Source: an uncultured Collinsella sp.
GTDB lineage: Bacteria > Actinomycetota > Coriobacteriia > Coriobacteriales > Coriobacteriaceae
Direction of reading: 5' to 3'
Length of the DNA: 50,771 nt
Assembly (NCBI GenBank): GCA_900547655.1
Contig: URHQ01000003.1
Coordinates: 1-50,771 of the forward strand
This document shows positions 8,982 to 16,324 of the stretch, piece by piece. The notes beneath the pieces are model-generated. The model did no database searches, was not told the origin of the DNA, and saw only the letters and a list, made by a program, of their open reading frames with translations. The number at the start of each line of letters is the position of its first letter. Position 1 is the stretch's first letter. Both the position numbers and the translations under genes were made by a program.

Positions 8982-9809
8982 ATGGCCTTTGCAGAAAAGC
9001 TCATTGCCATCCGTCGCGCCCATCACCTTACCCAGGAGCAGCTCGCCGCCAAGCTCTTCGTCACACGCCAAGCCGTCAGCCGTTGGGAGCGCGGCGAAGT
9101 CACCCCGGGCATTGACATGATGAAGCTCATCGCCGCCGTAACCGGCGAGCCTCTGTCTCATCTGCTCGAGATGCCCGAGCACTATTGCCAGAGCTGCGGC
9201 ATGATACTCACGCCCGATGACTGCGGCACCGATGCCACGGGCGCCACGACCGACCATTACTGCAAGTGGTGCTACGACCACGGCAAGTACACCTACGACA
9301 CCACGATGGAGGCGATGATCGAGGATTGCGCCCCGCGACTGGCACAAAACACCGGCATGTCGCTCGACGAAACCGTCTCGCTCATGGGCGCCGTCCTGCC
9401 GCAACTGGAGCGCTGGCGCACCGTGCAGGAAAACGAGGAATGCTACGGCGCCGAGGCTCGAGCTCGCTATGGCAATGAGGCTATCGATGCAGCAAACGAA
9501 ACGTTACTGGATATGGATCCTCAGACATGGAACGACATGAAGGAACTTGAACGCGCCATTTTGGGCCAGCTCTCGATTGCCATGGGCATTGGCGACCCAG
9601 AGAGCAACGAAGCCCAAAAACTGGTTACAATGCACCGTCGATGGATTGCTCTCAACTGGGGATGCGAGCCCCAAGACGAGGCGTACCTGGGCCTCGCCCA
9701 CGGCTATCTTGCCGACCAGCGCTTTGTTGACTACTACGACAAGCCCTGCGGCACCGGAGCCACGGCGTTTCTGGTCCAGGCCATCGAGTCGTCGTTGACG
9801 TGCGCATAG
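8982..9809 (+). CDS. XRE-type HTH / zinc-ribbon / TipAS-like fusion regulator
   Basis: This 275-residue protein has three parts. Residues 5-60 are an XRE helix-turn-helix (LTQEQLAAKLFVTRQAVSRW). Residues about 68-105 are a zinc ribbon with two CxxC pairs (CQSCG and CKWC). The C-terminal part (about 150-270) resembles the TipAS ligand-binding domain (NDMKELERAILGQLSIAM, RWIALNWGCEPQDEAY, FVDYYDKPCGTGATAFL). TipAS domains normally sit behind a MerR-type HTH and capture thiopeptide or other multidrug ligands, so here the DNA-binding head has been exchanged. AAGGAG (8971-8976) precedes the ATG by 5 bases. The target genes are unknown; the next gene is a glutaredoxin. Confidence 0.85.
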   Translation: MAFAEKLIAIRRAHHLTQEQLAAKLFVTRQAVSRWERGEVTPGIDMMKLIAAVTGEPLSHLLEMPEHYCQSCGMILTPDDCGTDATGATTDHYCKWCYDHGKYTYDTTMEAMIEDCAPRLAQNTGMSLDETVSLMGAVLPQLERWRTVQENEECYGAEARARYGNEAIDAANETLLDMDPQTWNDMKELERAILGQLSIAMGIGDPESNEAQKLVTMHRRWIALNWGCEPQDEAYLGLAHGYLADQRFVDYYDKPCGTGATAFLVQAIESSLTCA

Positions 9810-9860
9810 ACCGCGGCGGCTTTGGGTATTTCAATCAAAACCGCAACCGATTGGAGACCT

Positions 9861-10106
9861 ATGACTACTGATCACGAGCTCGTGCTCTACGTTATGACCG
9901 GCTGCCCGTATTGCATAAAGGTCAAGCGCTTTCTGGCCGATAACGGCGTGACCATTCCCGAGCGCAACATCTCAACCGACTCCGATGCCGAACAGACACT
10001 CATCGCCGTCGGCGGAAAGCGCCAGGTTCCCTGCCTGTTCATCGACGGAAAGCCGCTCTACGAGTCGAGCGACATCATCGCATGGGTACAGAAGAACCTG
10101 CTCTAG
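9861..10106 (+). CDS. Glutaredoxin-family thiol oxidoreductase
   Basis: An 81-residue protein with the glutaredoxin fold: LVLYVMTGCPYCIKV carries the CPYC active site (about residues 13-16). QVPCLFIDG provides the cis-proline and DIIAWVQKNL the C-terminal helix. The cytoplasmic role would be dithiol or mixed-disulfide reduction; low-molecular-weight thiol usage is unknown. The ATG at 9861 follows GGAG (9853-9856). It lies 51 bases after the TipAS-fusion regulator on the same strand, so co-transcription is plausible. Confidence 0.88.
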   Translation: MTTDHELVLYVMTGCPYCIKVKRFLADNGVTIPERNISTDSDAEQTLIAVGGKRQVPCLFIDGKPLYESSDIIAWVQKNLL

Positions 10107-10153
10107 TACGCGCATCCCGTCCGTCCAAGGCCCCACCCCATACGGCCTAAACA

Positions 10154-10208
10154 TGTACACCAGCATCCAAAGTCGGCATTTTTCGACATTTTTGGATGCT
10201 GGTGTACA
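10154..10208. repeat. Intergenic inverted repeat, 18-bp arms
   Basis: Perfect arms 10154-10171 (TGTACACCAGCATCCAAA) and 10191-10208 enclose a 19-base loop containing CGGCATTTTTCGACAT. It lies between the convergent glutaredoxin and dus genes. It could act as a terminator, but its ends look like a discrete REP/MITE-like unit. Confidence 0.7.
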
Positions 10209-10220
10209 GCTTTTGCGGGC

Positions 10221-10274
10221 AGTCATCGGGGACGTTCTTAAATGACTAGTCGTTAAAGAACGTCCCCAATGACT
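10221..10274. repeat. Intergenic inverted repeat, 19-bp arms
   Basis: Arms 10221-10239 and 10256-10274 pair with one mismatch around AAATGACTAGTCGTTA. The core GGGGACGTTCTT/AAGAACGTCCCC is perfect. It directly abuts the dus stop codon (10277-10279) and, with the preceding repeat, probably separates the two convergent transcripts. Confidence 0.7.
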
Positions 10275-10276
10275 AG

Positions 10277-11236
10277 CTAGCCGTGGAAGCGGGCTATGGG
10301 CGAAAGTGGCTGCTCGCGAAAGACGCGCTCGACGGCGGCGCGGTATTCGTCGACCTTTTTAGTCTTACGTACGAGCTTGTGAACGGTAGTGGGGTCGGCG
10401 AAAGCGCACTTGGCGTAGAACCACCACTCCTTCATGCGAAAGACCGCATTGCCGCCAATCTCTTCTGCATAGGCAGCAAACAGCGTGTCATGGAAACGCT
10501 GCAGCTCGGCTGTCGTGGCAGCAGGGCCGCCGTTGACCATACGGGCCAGAGCGGGGTTCGCGAGCAGGCCGCGCCCCAGCATCACATGACGCGTGCCGGG
10601 ATAGGCCTCCACCAGCGCATCCATGTCCTCGAGATCAAAAATATCGCCGTTGTATGCCACCGGAAACGGCGCACGTTCCAGCGTCTCGCCATAAAACTCT
10701 TTGCGCGGCGAGCCCGCATAACGGTCCTTCTGCACGCGCGGATGCACGATCAGCTCTGCCAGCGGCATGCGGCAATACAGATCGAGCACACGCTCATACT
10801 CGTCATCGCCCTCCAACCCCAGCCTGGTTTTTACCGATACCGGCAACGGCGACCGCTCGCACACATCGCTTAAGAACACCTCGAGCTCGTCGAGATCACG
10901 CAAGAAACCCGAGCCCTTGCCCTTTGCGACAACCGTCCCCGAGGGGCACCCCAGGTTGAGATTGACCTCGCGATAGCCCATGTCGGCGAGCACCTGTGCC
11001 GCCCACACAAACTCGTCCGCGTTCTTGGACATGAGCTGGGGCACCACGTTGAGCCCTTGGTTGTTAGCCGGATCGACTTCCTTAAACGCCTTGCCGCCAA
11101 AGCGGTTTCCCACCCGCGGCGGCGGCAAAAACGGCGTGTAATAGCAATCGAGCGCACCGAAGCACTCCGCATGCACGCGACGGAACACATGCCCGGTAAT
11201 CCCCTCCATAGGGGCCAACGATAGAATCATCAACAT
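10277..11236 (-). CDS. tRNA-dihydrouridine synthase (Dus family)
   Basis: This 319-residue FMN enzyme carries LAPMEGITGHVFRR at the N-terminus, the catalytic cysteine in NLNLGCPSG, PVSVKTRLG, IVHPRVQKDRYAG and VMLGRGLLANP. All are conserved in the Dus family, which reduces uridine to dihydrouridine in tRNA with NAD(P)H. The length is typical. Two ATG starts exist (11236 and 11230) with only a weak GAGAG upstream; I used the first. Which tRNA position it modifies is not evident. Confidence 0.9.
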   Translation of the reverse strand: MLMILSLAPMEGITGHVFRRVHAECFGALDCYYTPFLPPPRVGNRFGGKAFKEVDPANNQGLNVVPQLMSKNADEFVWAAQVLADMGYREVNLNLGCPSGTVVAKGKGSGFLRDLDELEVFLSDVCERSPLPVSVKTRLGLEGDDEYERVLDLYCRMPLAELIVHPRVQKDRYAGSPRKEFYGETLERAPFPVAYNGDIFDLEDMDALVEAYPGTRHVMLGRGLLANPALARMVNGGPAATTAELQRFHDTLFAAYAEEIGGNAVFRMKEWWFYAKCAFADPTTVHKLVRKTKKVDEYRAAVERVFREQPLSPIARFHG

Positions 11237-11247
11237 CTACTCTCAAA

Positions 11248-11281
11248 TCAATGAGGCAAAGGGGCCGTCCCTTTGTCACAT
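11248..11281. repeat. Partial copy of the GTCCCTTTGTCACAT repeat
   Basis: This stretch upstream of dus matches the second half of the 55-bp repeat at 11541-11595 with several substitutions. It shares CCCTTTGTCACAT exactly. It is part of the 443-base gene-free interval 11237-11679. Confidence 0.6.
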
Positions 11282-11367
11282 GCATTATGCCTTGTGCTTC
11301 AGGCGATTCACAAGGAAGAGGTAGCTACTGAACGATGACCACCCTCCAGCCGCACCCCATACAACGA

Positions 11368-11543
11368 GGTCTAATACTTTTCCGAGAAGTGAACGACCGT
11401 TTTTGGACCCTCGAAGCATCGACATTTTCTGACGTCAAAACCGCAGGATTTTGCTGCCAAAACCGCAGGAAATTGCATCTCAAAAGTGTCGATACTTCGG
11501 GGGTCCATTTTGACTCGTTCACTTCTCGGAAAAGTATTAGACC
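11368..11543. repeat. 176-bp imperfect palindromic element
   Basis: Perfect 29-bp terminal arms (11368-11396 and 11515-11543) enclose a second, imperfect inverted pair (about 11400-11425 with 11487-11508). A short central direct repeat, AAACCGCAGGA, occurs at about 11438 and 11461. The whole unit could fold into one long hairpin. It encodes no convincing protein. The compact symmetric design suggests a MITE or REP-like element. Confidence 0.75.
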
Positions 11544-11595
11544 CCGATTTCACAAGGGTCTCAATGTGACAAAGGGACTGTCCCTTTGTCACATT
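11541..11595. repeat. 55-bp repeat, copy 1
   Basis: This copy matches 17728-17782 at 51 of 55 positions. Its right part is a perfect 15-bp hairpin (11563-11577 with 11581-11595, 3-base loop), AATGTGACAAAGGGA / TCCCTTTGTCACATT. It overlaps the end of the 176-bp palindrome by 3 bases. Confidence 0.8.
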
Positions 11596-11605
11596 CGATG
11601 AAAAA

Positions 11606-11658
11606 GGGCACCGACGTTAGTCGGTGCCCCAAAGCGGCTGCAGGTTAAGCCCTGCAGC
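11606..11658 (-). terminator. Terminator of the deiminase-carrier operon
   Basis: On the minus strand, a GCTGCAGG/CCTGCAGC hairpin (11637-11658) is followed by GGGCACCGA/TCGGTGCCC (11606-11614 with 11621-11629) and a T-run (A-run 11601-11605 on the plus strand). This is a classical Rho-independent terminator just after the carrier gene. Confidence 0.85.
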
Positions 11659-11679
11659 GTATGTCTAAGTCGAATCGGA

Positions 11680-12945
11680 CTATTCGTCCCAGGAGAGGTT
11701 CTTACCAGTCTTCTTTGCCAGCAGCAAGAACAGGCCGATGATGACGTTGCATGCGATGCAGAAGATGAAGACGCCCTGGAAGGAGCCGACAAGCTCATAG
11801 ACCTTCATCATAACGGGCATGCCAAAGGCGCCGACGATATAGCCCACGGAGCAGATCAGCGCGAAGATGCGACCGAAATCGCGGGAGCCAAAGACGTCCA
11901 TAACCAAAACGGTCAGGGCGGTGCCAGCGATGACGTACATTACGTCGTTCACGCCTGCTGCGAGGATGCTGAGCGTCGAGTTGCCGCTGCCCATCATGAG
12001 CATGACAAAGGAGAGGATGGAGACAGCGAGCCAGCCCAGAATGGCCTTCGTGCTGCCGAACTTATCGCAAGTGGTGCCAACGATCGGGTTGAGGAACAGA
12101 TCGAAGAGCGATGCTGCGGAAACCATGAAGCCGCCCACCATGGGGCTAAAACCAACCTCGGAAGCATACGTCGGGAAGAGCTGGTTCATGCAGCAAGTGA
12201 GCTGAACGAGGCAGAGGAAGCCGATGCAGAAGAAGAAGGCAGGCGACTTAATGGCGCGTGCATAGCTGACGCCACGCGCGCCATCCTCGGTCGTCTCCTC
12301 GGTCTCGGCGGCCGTCTCGCCCTCGACGTAGCCATAGGGCAGCATGCCCTTGTCCTGAGGCTTATAGCGGATGATCAGGACGGAAGCGGGAAGAATGAGC
12401 ACGGCGGAGACACCAGCGAGCACCAAATAACCGGTCCTCCAGCCAGCGGCCTCGATGACAGAGGTGATGACGGGACTCATGATGAGCATGTAAATCGAGT
12501 TCACTGCCCAAGCGAGACCAATTGCCAGGCCACCGGATTTTTTGAACCACTGGTCAATAACATCGGACATGGCAACGCCGGTGGTGAAGGCGAAGCAAAC
12601 GCCAATCAGGGCGCCAGCGGCGATGAACATCCAGACTTCAGTGTAGAAGGCCATGCCTGCGCCGGCAGCGAGCAGGATAAGCTCGACGACGGGGAGCCAA
12701 ACCTTGCCAACGACCTTGGGGATGAGTTTTCCGACAAAGGGAAGAGCTGCCGCAAGACCGATGAGCGTTGCGGTGAAGTAATACGAGAAGATGGAGTAGT
12801 CAAACCCGAACTCCTCGCACACGGGTGCGACGAAGGAGCCGGCGATGACGCTATAGGATCCGGTCGTGCCGGCAGACATGAGGCCGAGCGCGATTACGAG
12901 AACCCATGCGTAAACCTTGCTGCTCTTTAACTTTGCATTTCCCAT
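11680..12945 (-). CDS. MFS carrier, OFA (oxalate/formate antiporter)-like
   Basis: This 421-residue integral membrane protein has about 12 hydrophobic segments. VIALGLMSAGTTGSYSVIAG is in helix 1 and MSDVIDQWFKKSGGLAIGLAW in the loop-4/helix-5 region. These features recall the OFA branch of the major facilitator superfamily. The ATG at 12945 follows AGGAG, which overlaps the stop of the carbamoyltransferase gene 11 bases upstream, so coupling is likely. The operon context (deiminase, carbamoyltransferase) suggests it imports the substrate or exchanges it for the product. A close paralogue lies at 16325-17605. The substrate is unproven. Confidence 0.85.
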   Translation of the reverse strand: MGNAKLKSSKVYAWVLVIALGLMSAGTTGSYSVIAGSFVAPVCEEFGFDYSIFSYYFTATLIGLAAALPFVGKLIPKVVGKVWLPVVELILLAAGAGMAFYTEVWMFIAAGALIGVCFAFTTGVAMSDVIDQWFKKSGGLAIGLAWAVNSIYMLIMSPVITSVIEAAGWRTGYLVLAGVSAVLILPASVLIIRYKPQDKGMLPYGYVEGETAAETEETTEDGARGVSYARAIKSPAFFFCIGFLCLVQLTCCMNQLFPTYASEVGFSPMVGGFMVSAASLFDLFLNPIVGTTCDKFGSTKAILGWLAVSILSFVMLMMGSGNSTLSILAAGVNDVMYVIAGTALTVLVMDVFGSRDFGRIFALICSVGYIVGAFGMPVMMKVYELVGSFQGVFIFCIACNVIIGLFLLLAKKTGKNLSWDE

Positions 12946-12956
12946 TGAAACAGCTC

Positions 12957-14021
12957 CTAGAGACCCAGAAGGGCACACATAACGGCCTTGATGGTGTGCT
13001 GACGGTTCTCTGCTTCACGGAAGATGACCGAAGCGTTGGCCTCAAAGCACTCGTCGGCAATCTCAAAGCCCTCGGTGATGATCTCGCGGTGCAGGTCACT
13101 CTTGCACTGGTCGAGGAGCATCTTGCCAACGCGGTGATTTGCGTTGTGAACAGAGGGGAGCTCGTGCATGCAGAAGATGTCGGGGTTGTTGGTGCGCTTG
13201 CACAGCTCGCTGGTGACGCGATAGGGATACAGGGACTCGGCATCGCCAAGCCAAGAGTTGTAGTCGTCGGGATCCATAACCTCTTCGCCGCACTCGGGGT
13301 TGATGTAGCGCCACTCCTCGGTAACGATAACGTCAACGCCGTCCAGGGCGTCAAGATCAGAGGTGATGGTGAAGGTCCTGTTGGGAGCATACTTGGCGTA
13401 GCAGGCCTCGACCTCCTCAATCATTTCCTTGCACATCTGATGACGGAGATCATCGGGGCCGATGGCGAGGAAGTCCATGTCGAGCATGGCGCACAGGCGG
13501 CCATACCACACCGGGGCACCGGCGCAGTTGCCAACGAAAGCCATCTTCTTACCGCGGCTCGTGCGCAGGCCACCCCACTGCTCCTCCATCGTGAGGGCGT
13601 CAGCGAGCATCTGGGTCGGGTGATCGCCGAGAGTAAGGGCATTGATGACCGGGATGTCAACAAGATCGGCGACGTCGTAGAGGAACTGCTCGTCCTTCTG
13701 AGCGCGATAGACGATGAGGTCGTACATACCGTTGAAGACGCGCATGGCGTCCTCGATGGTCTCGCAATCGCCCATATGGGAGTTGGTCAGATAGGTAAAG
13801 CCCATGCCCAGGTCATTGCAGGACGTCTCAAATGCGCAACGAGTGCGGGTCGAGCCCCACTCAAAGTTGGCGAGGACGTTCTTTCCGGGGAAGTAGCGCT
13901 GGTCGACGCCGGACTTTTTCTGTGCCTTAAGGTTCCAAGCAAGATCGATGAGGTAGCGGAAATCCTCAGAGGAGAGATCGTGGATGTTGAGGTAGTCGCG
14001 ACCGCGAAGGCTGTTGTTCAT
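12957..14021 (-). CDS. Ornithine/putrescine carbamoyltransferase-family enzyme with atypical acceptor site
   Basis: This 354-residue transcarbamylase has the carbamoyl-phosphate loops GSTRTRCAFE (about residues 56-65) and HPTQMLAD. The acceptor-side motifs differ: the usual HCLP is HELPS, so Glu replaces the conserved Cys, and no SMG loop follows (VTEEWRYINPE is in its place). I infer an acceptor other than ornithine. Next to an agmatine-deiminase-like gene, phosphorolysis of N-carbamoylputrescine or a related ureido compound to carbamoyl phosphate plus amine is the simplest proposal. No carbamate kinase gene is in the window. The ATG at 14021 is preceded by AAGGAAA. The gene is second in the operon. 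Confidence 0.85.
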   Translation of the reverse strand: MNNSLRGRDYLNIHDLSSEDFRYLIDLAWNLKAQKKSGVDQRYFPGKNVLANFEWGSTRTRCAFETSCNDLGMGFTYLTNSHMGDCETIEDAMRVFNGMYDLIVYRAQKDEQFLYDVADLVDIPVINALTLGDHPTQMLADALTMEEQWGGLRTSRGKKMAFVGNCAGAPVWYGRLCAMLDMDFLAIGPDDLRHQMCKEMIEEVEACYAKYAPNRTFTITSDLDALDGVDVIVTEEWRYINPECGEEVMDPDDYNSWLGDAESLYPYRVTSELCKRTNNPDIFCMHELPSVHNANHRVGKMLLDQCKSDLHREIITEGFEIADECFEANASVIFREAENRQHTIKAVMCALLGL

Positions 14022-14066
14022 TTCTATTTCCTTTCGAATTATTATCAAAAATAGTGTTGAATGTGT

Positions 14067-14096
14067 CCCCGAGGGAAACACGGATATCCCTCGGGG
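14067..14096 (-). other. Intercistronic hairpin
   Basis: Ten-base arms CCCCGAGGGA/TCCCTCGGGG around a 10-base loop lie in the 123-base gap between the deiminase and carbamoyltransferase genes. No T-run follows on the minus strand. mRNA processing, stabilisation or partial attenuation is more likely than full termination. Confidence 0.6.
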
Positions 14097-14144
14097 AGCA
14101 GTAAGTGTGGCGCCTAAATCAGACAGTGCAGGCTCAAAGGCTCG

Positions 14145-15383
14145 CTAGCAGCTGGCTGCCACGTCCTTGGTCCAGCAGTGCACGCCGCCGCCGGACAGGT
14201 TAAGCGCGAGAGAGTCAATCATGATGACTTTGCAATCGGGGAAGCAGCTCTCAAGAACCGCCTTGGCCTGCTCGTCCTTCTCCTTCACGACTTCGCTCAT
14301 GCCTTCGTGGTAATAACGCTGGCCAAGAACGACGCCGTTGCAGATGAGGAAGTTGCAGTAGCTTGCTGCGGCATAAAAGTGAACGGGGCCTTCGGGCCAA
14401 GGGGTTCCATCCATGAACTTGCCGCCCATTTCGTCGATGAAACCCTTATACAGCTCGTAGTCCTCGTCGCCGGGGGCGATGACAACCTCGATCGGCTCGG
14501 CAGTGGGCATGCGGACGATTTCGAAGGGCTTGCCCTCCCAGTCCGTCTCGGCGCGCAGGATCTCGTAGGCGGCGTCGATGCGACGACGCGACTCCGCGCC
14601 CGCCTTGCTCGAGGCGGCCTCCTCATCGGATACCTCGGCAAGAAGAATCTTGTTCGGGGTGATAAAGCGGCACATCTCATCGATGTGGGCTGCAAAGCTC
14701 ATGCCGAAGACAGGAGTTCCATCTTCCTTCTCGTCGAGGATGCCCAGTCGATAGTCGTCGTCCTCAAGCATAGGCTGCGGCAGCCAGATAACCTTGTTGA
14801 GGTTGTAGATGCGCTTGTACTCGGCCTCCACTTCCTCTTTTGAGAACTCGGGATTGCGCTTGCGGCATTCCGTGTCCTCGATGGCGATCAGGGTGCCGTG
14901 ACCGTCAAACTCGCGGTCGCCGCCCTCCGAAACCATTTCGGAATTGACGATATCGAAGCATCCGAGCGCAACCGCCATGTGAACAGCTGCCCTGCGTGCG
15001 GACTGGCACTCTGGGGAATTCTTGTCCCACACGCCGTAATAGGTCCAAGCGGGGTTGACCATATAAGAATGGCCTTTGTCGTCGACCATGATGCTGGGGC
15101 CGTTGTCGCGGACATAGAAGTTGGAGTCTTCGAACTGCGTGATCTCGATACGATCGAGATCAACCCCCTCCTCCTTCAGGCGTGAGCAAGCCTCCTCATA
15201 GGAGCCGGGGGTGCCGCAATTGAGGTTGACCGTAACGTCGCCATACTCGAGCAGAGCCTTGATCACGTCAACGCAGGGCTGGCGGTTATCGTAGCCCTCT
15301 GCACGGATGTAATCGGGAAGCCATGTCACATAGACGTTGGAGCGCTTCTCGAACTCGCCCGGCATACGATAGTTCTCGTACAT
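14145..15383 (-). CDS. Agmatine deiminase-like (PAD_porph family) guanidino deiminase
   Basis: The 412-residue protein belongs to the agmatine/peptidyl-arginine deiminase family. VRDNGPS, MVSEGGDREFDG, AAHIDEMCRF and GGGVHCW match the family's Asp, Glu, His-x-Asp and nucleophilic Cys positions. Family chemistry hydrolyses a guanidino group to a ureido group plus ammonia. It is about 40 residues longer than typical AguA and departs from the usual Trp-rich substrate loop (NPAWTYYGVWD), so a substrate other than agmatine is possible. The ATG at 15383 has GGAAGGA upstream. It is the first gene of the operon and divergent from a TetR gene across a palindromic operator. Confidence 0.85.
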   Translation of the reverse strand: MYENYRMPGEFEKRSNVYVTWLPDYIRAEGYDNRQPCVDVIKALLEYGDVTVNLNCGTPGSYEEACSRLKEEGVDLDRIEITQFEDSNFYVRDNGPSIMVDDKGHSYMVNPAWTYYGVWDKNSPECQSARRAAVHMAVALGCFDIVNSEMVSEGGDREFDGHGTLIAIEDTECRKRNPEFSKEEVEAEYKRIYNLNKVIWLPQPMLEDDDYRLGILDEKEDGTPVFGMSFAAHIDEMCRFITPNKILLAEVSDEEAASSKAGAESRRRIDAAYEILRAETDWEGKPFEIVRMPTAEPIEVVIAPGDEDYELYKGFIDEMGGKFMDGTPWPEGPVHFYAAASYCNFLICNGVVLGQRYYHEGMSEVVKEKDEQAKAVLESCFPDCKVIMIDSLALNLSGGGVHCWTKDVAASC

Positions 15384-15458
15384 GGTTGGTCCTTCCGTCG
15401 GGTTTCCCGCGATGCTGTCCGGCCGCGACAATAACGGGGTTTCACCTGCTATAGTACT

Positions 15459-15478
15459 ACTATACCTACCGTTCGGTA
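15459..15478 (-). promoter_or_regulatory. Deiminase operon promoter and TetR operator
   Basis: TACC-GTTC-GGTA (15467-15478) is a dyad immediately upstream of a minus-strand -10 candidate TATAGT (15459-15464). A repressor bound here would cover the -10/-35 spacer. The matching -35 is poor, so the exact promoter is uncertain. The dyad recurs upstream of the second carrier. Confidence 0.65.
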
Positions 15479-15515
15479 GATAATTTTGAATAATTGCCGC
15501 TCGCCTACTGATACA

Positions 15516-15527
15516 TACCGTTCGCCG
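15516..15527. promoter_or_regulatory. Half operator TACC-GTTC
   Basis: TACCGTTC followed by GCCG instead of GGTA gives one intact half-site 38 bases from the perfect dyad, on the TetR-gene side. It may be a secondary or autoregulatory site for the TetR protein. Confidence 0.45.
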
Positions 15528-15607
15528 TATATAGTGGTCATGTTTGGACACGAATTGATGTTCCGTTGCCATCCTTAATAATGTTGGTAGTGCGGAAGTG
15601 ATTTGCA

Positions 15608-16186
15608 ATGGAGAAATGCAGCGTGAGCACAAGAAAAAAAATATTGGACGCAATGTACGATCTTGTGGCAGAAGTCGGTTATGACAAAGCGTCTATCGGA
15701 AAGATTTGCGACTTTGTCGGTATATCCAAGCCGTCGGTGTACTACTACTTTCCCTCAAAAGAGGAGATTTTCACTACGCTCTTGGACAGCATGTTTCCGA
15801 CCATTGACTATCAGCGCGACTACTCGCTAATAGTCGATAGGGACGGGTTCAAGGCCGCGCTTATCGAGCTCGGCAATTCAGTTATAGGTGGCTATCGAAG
15901 CGATGAAAAGCGCCGGCGCGTGCTGGCCGAGGTTAGCGTTCAAGCAAATCGAATTCCTGCAGTTCAGGAACGTCAAGCGACGGCGACCAAACGAACCATG
16001 GATGCGCTTAAAGACATCCTTCTTCATGGTGTAGAGATTGGCGCGTTTTCCGATAGCGCCGACGTAATGCTCTACGTACAAATTCTTTATACCGTTCTGG
16101 AGGGAGCGAGCAATACGGTCGCTCAAGGTGAGAATATTGATGAAAAAGCGGTTTGGGCGGGAATAGTCGAGCTTATGTTCAAATAA
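15608..16186 (+). CDS. TetR-family regulator of the deiminase/carrier genes
   Basis: This 192-residue protein has an N-terminal TetR helix-turn-helix (TRKKILDAMYDLVAEVGYDK, then IGKICDFVGISKPSVYYYFP) and a helical ligand domain. It is transcribed divergently from the deiminase operon. The intergenic region holds a TACC-N4-GGTA dyad, and the same dyad overlaps the promoter of the second carrier. I infer that it represses both units and is released by the imported substrate. The ATG at 15608 is used; a GTG at 15623 with GGAGA 8 bases upstream is an equally good start and gives the more usual MSTRKKIL beginning. Confidence 0.88.
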   Translation: MEKCSVSTRKKILDAMYDLVAEVGYDKASIGKICDFVGISKPSVYYYFPSKEEIFTTLLDSMFPTIDYQRDYSLIVDRDGFKAALIELGNSVIGGYRSDEKRRRVLAEVSVQANRIPAVQERQATATKRTMDALKDILLHGVEIGAFSDSADVMLYVQILYTVLEGASNTVAQGENIDEKAVWAGIVELMFK

Positions 16187-16247
16187 ACCAGCCAAGCTGA
16201 AGCGCATGTTGGCACCCATGGTGCCTGCGGGCAACCTTTAAAACGAA

Positions 16248-16289
16248 AACAGGGGTCGACTCCAGTCTGGCTTGGAGTCGACCCCTGTT
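16248..16289 (-). terminator. Terminator of second carrier gene
   Basis: Perfect 17-bp arms (16248-16264 and 16273-16289) around an 8-base loop are followed on the minus strand by a T-rich tail (TTTTCGTTTT). It sits 36 bases after the carrier stop and between two convergent genes. Confidence 0.85.
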
Positions 16290-16324
16290 GCGTGGCAATC
16301 TATGCCAATGCAAATCGGCGCTTA

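Noticed and set aside
8850..9404. N-terminal extension of the trmO frame on the minus strand
   Set aside because: It overlaps the XRE-TipAS gene on the other strand, and family homology begins only at 8849.
14067..14096. Full terminator between deiminase and carbamoyltransferase genes
   Set aside because: No T-run follows on the minus strand, and the downstream gene has no separate promoter that I can see.
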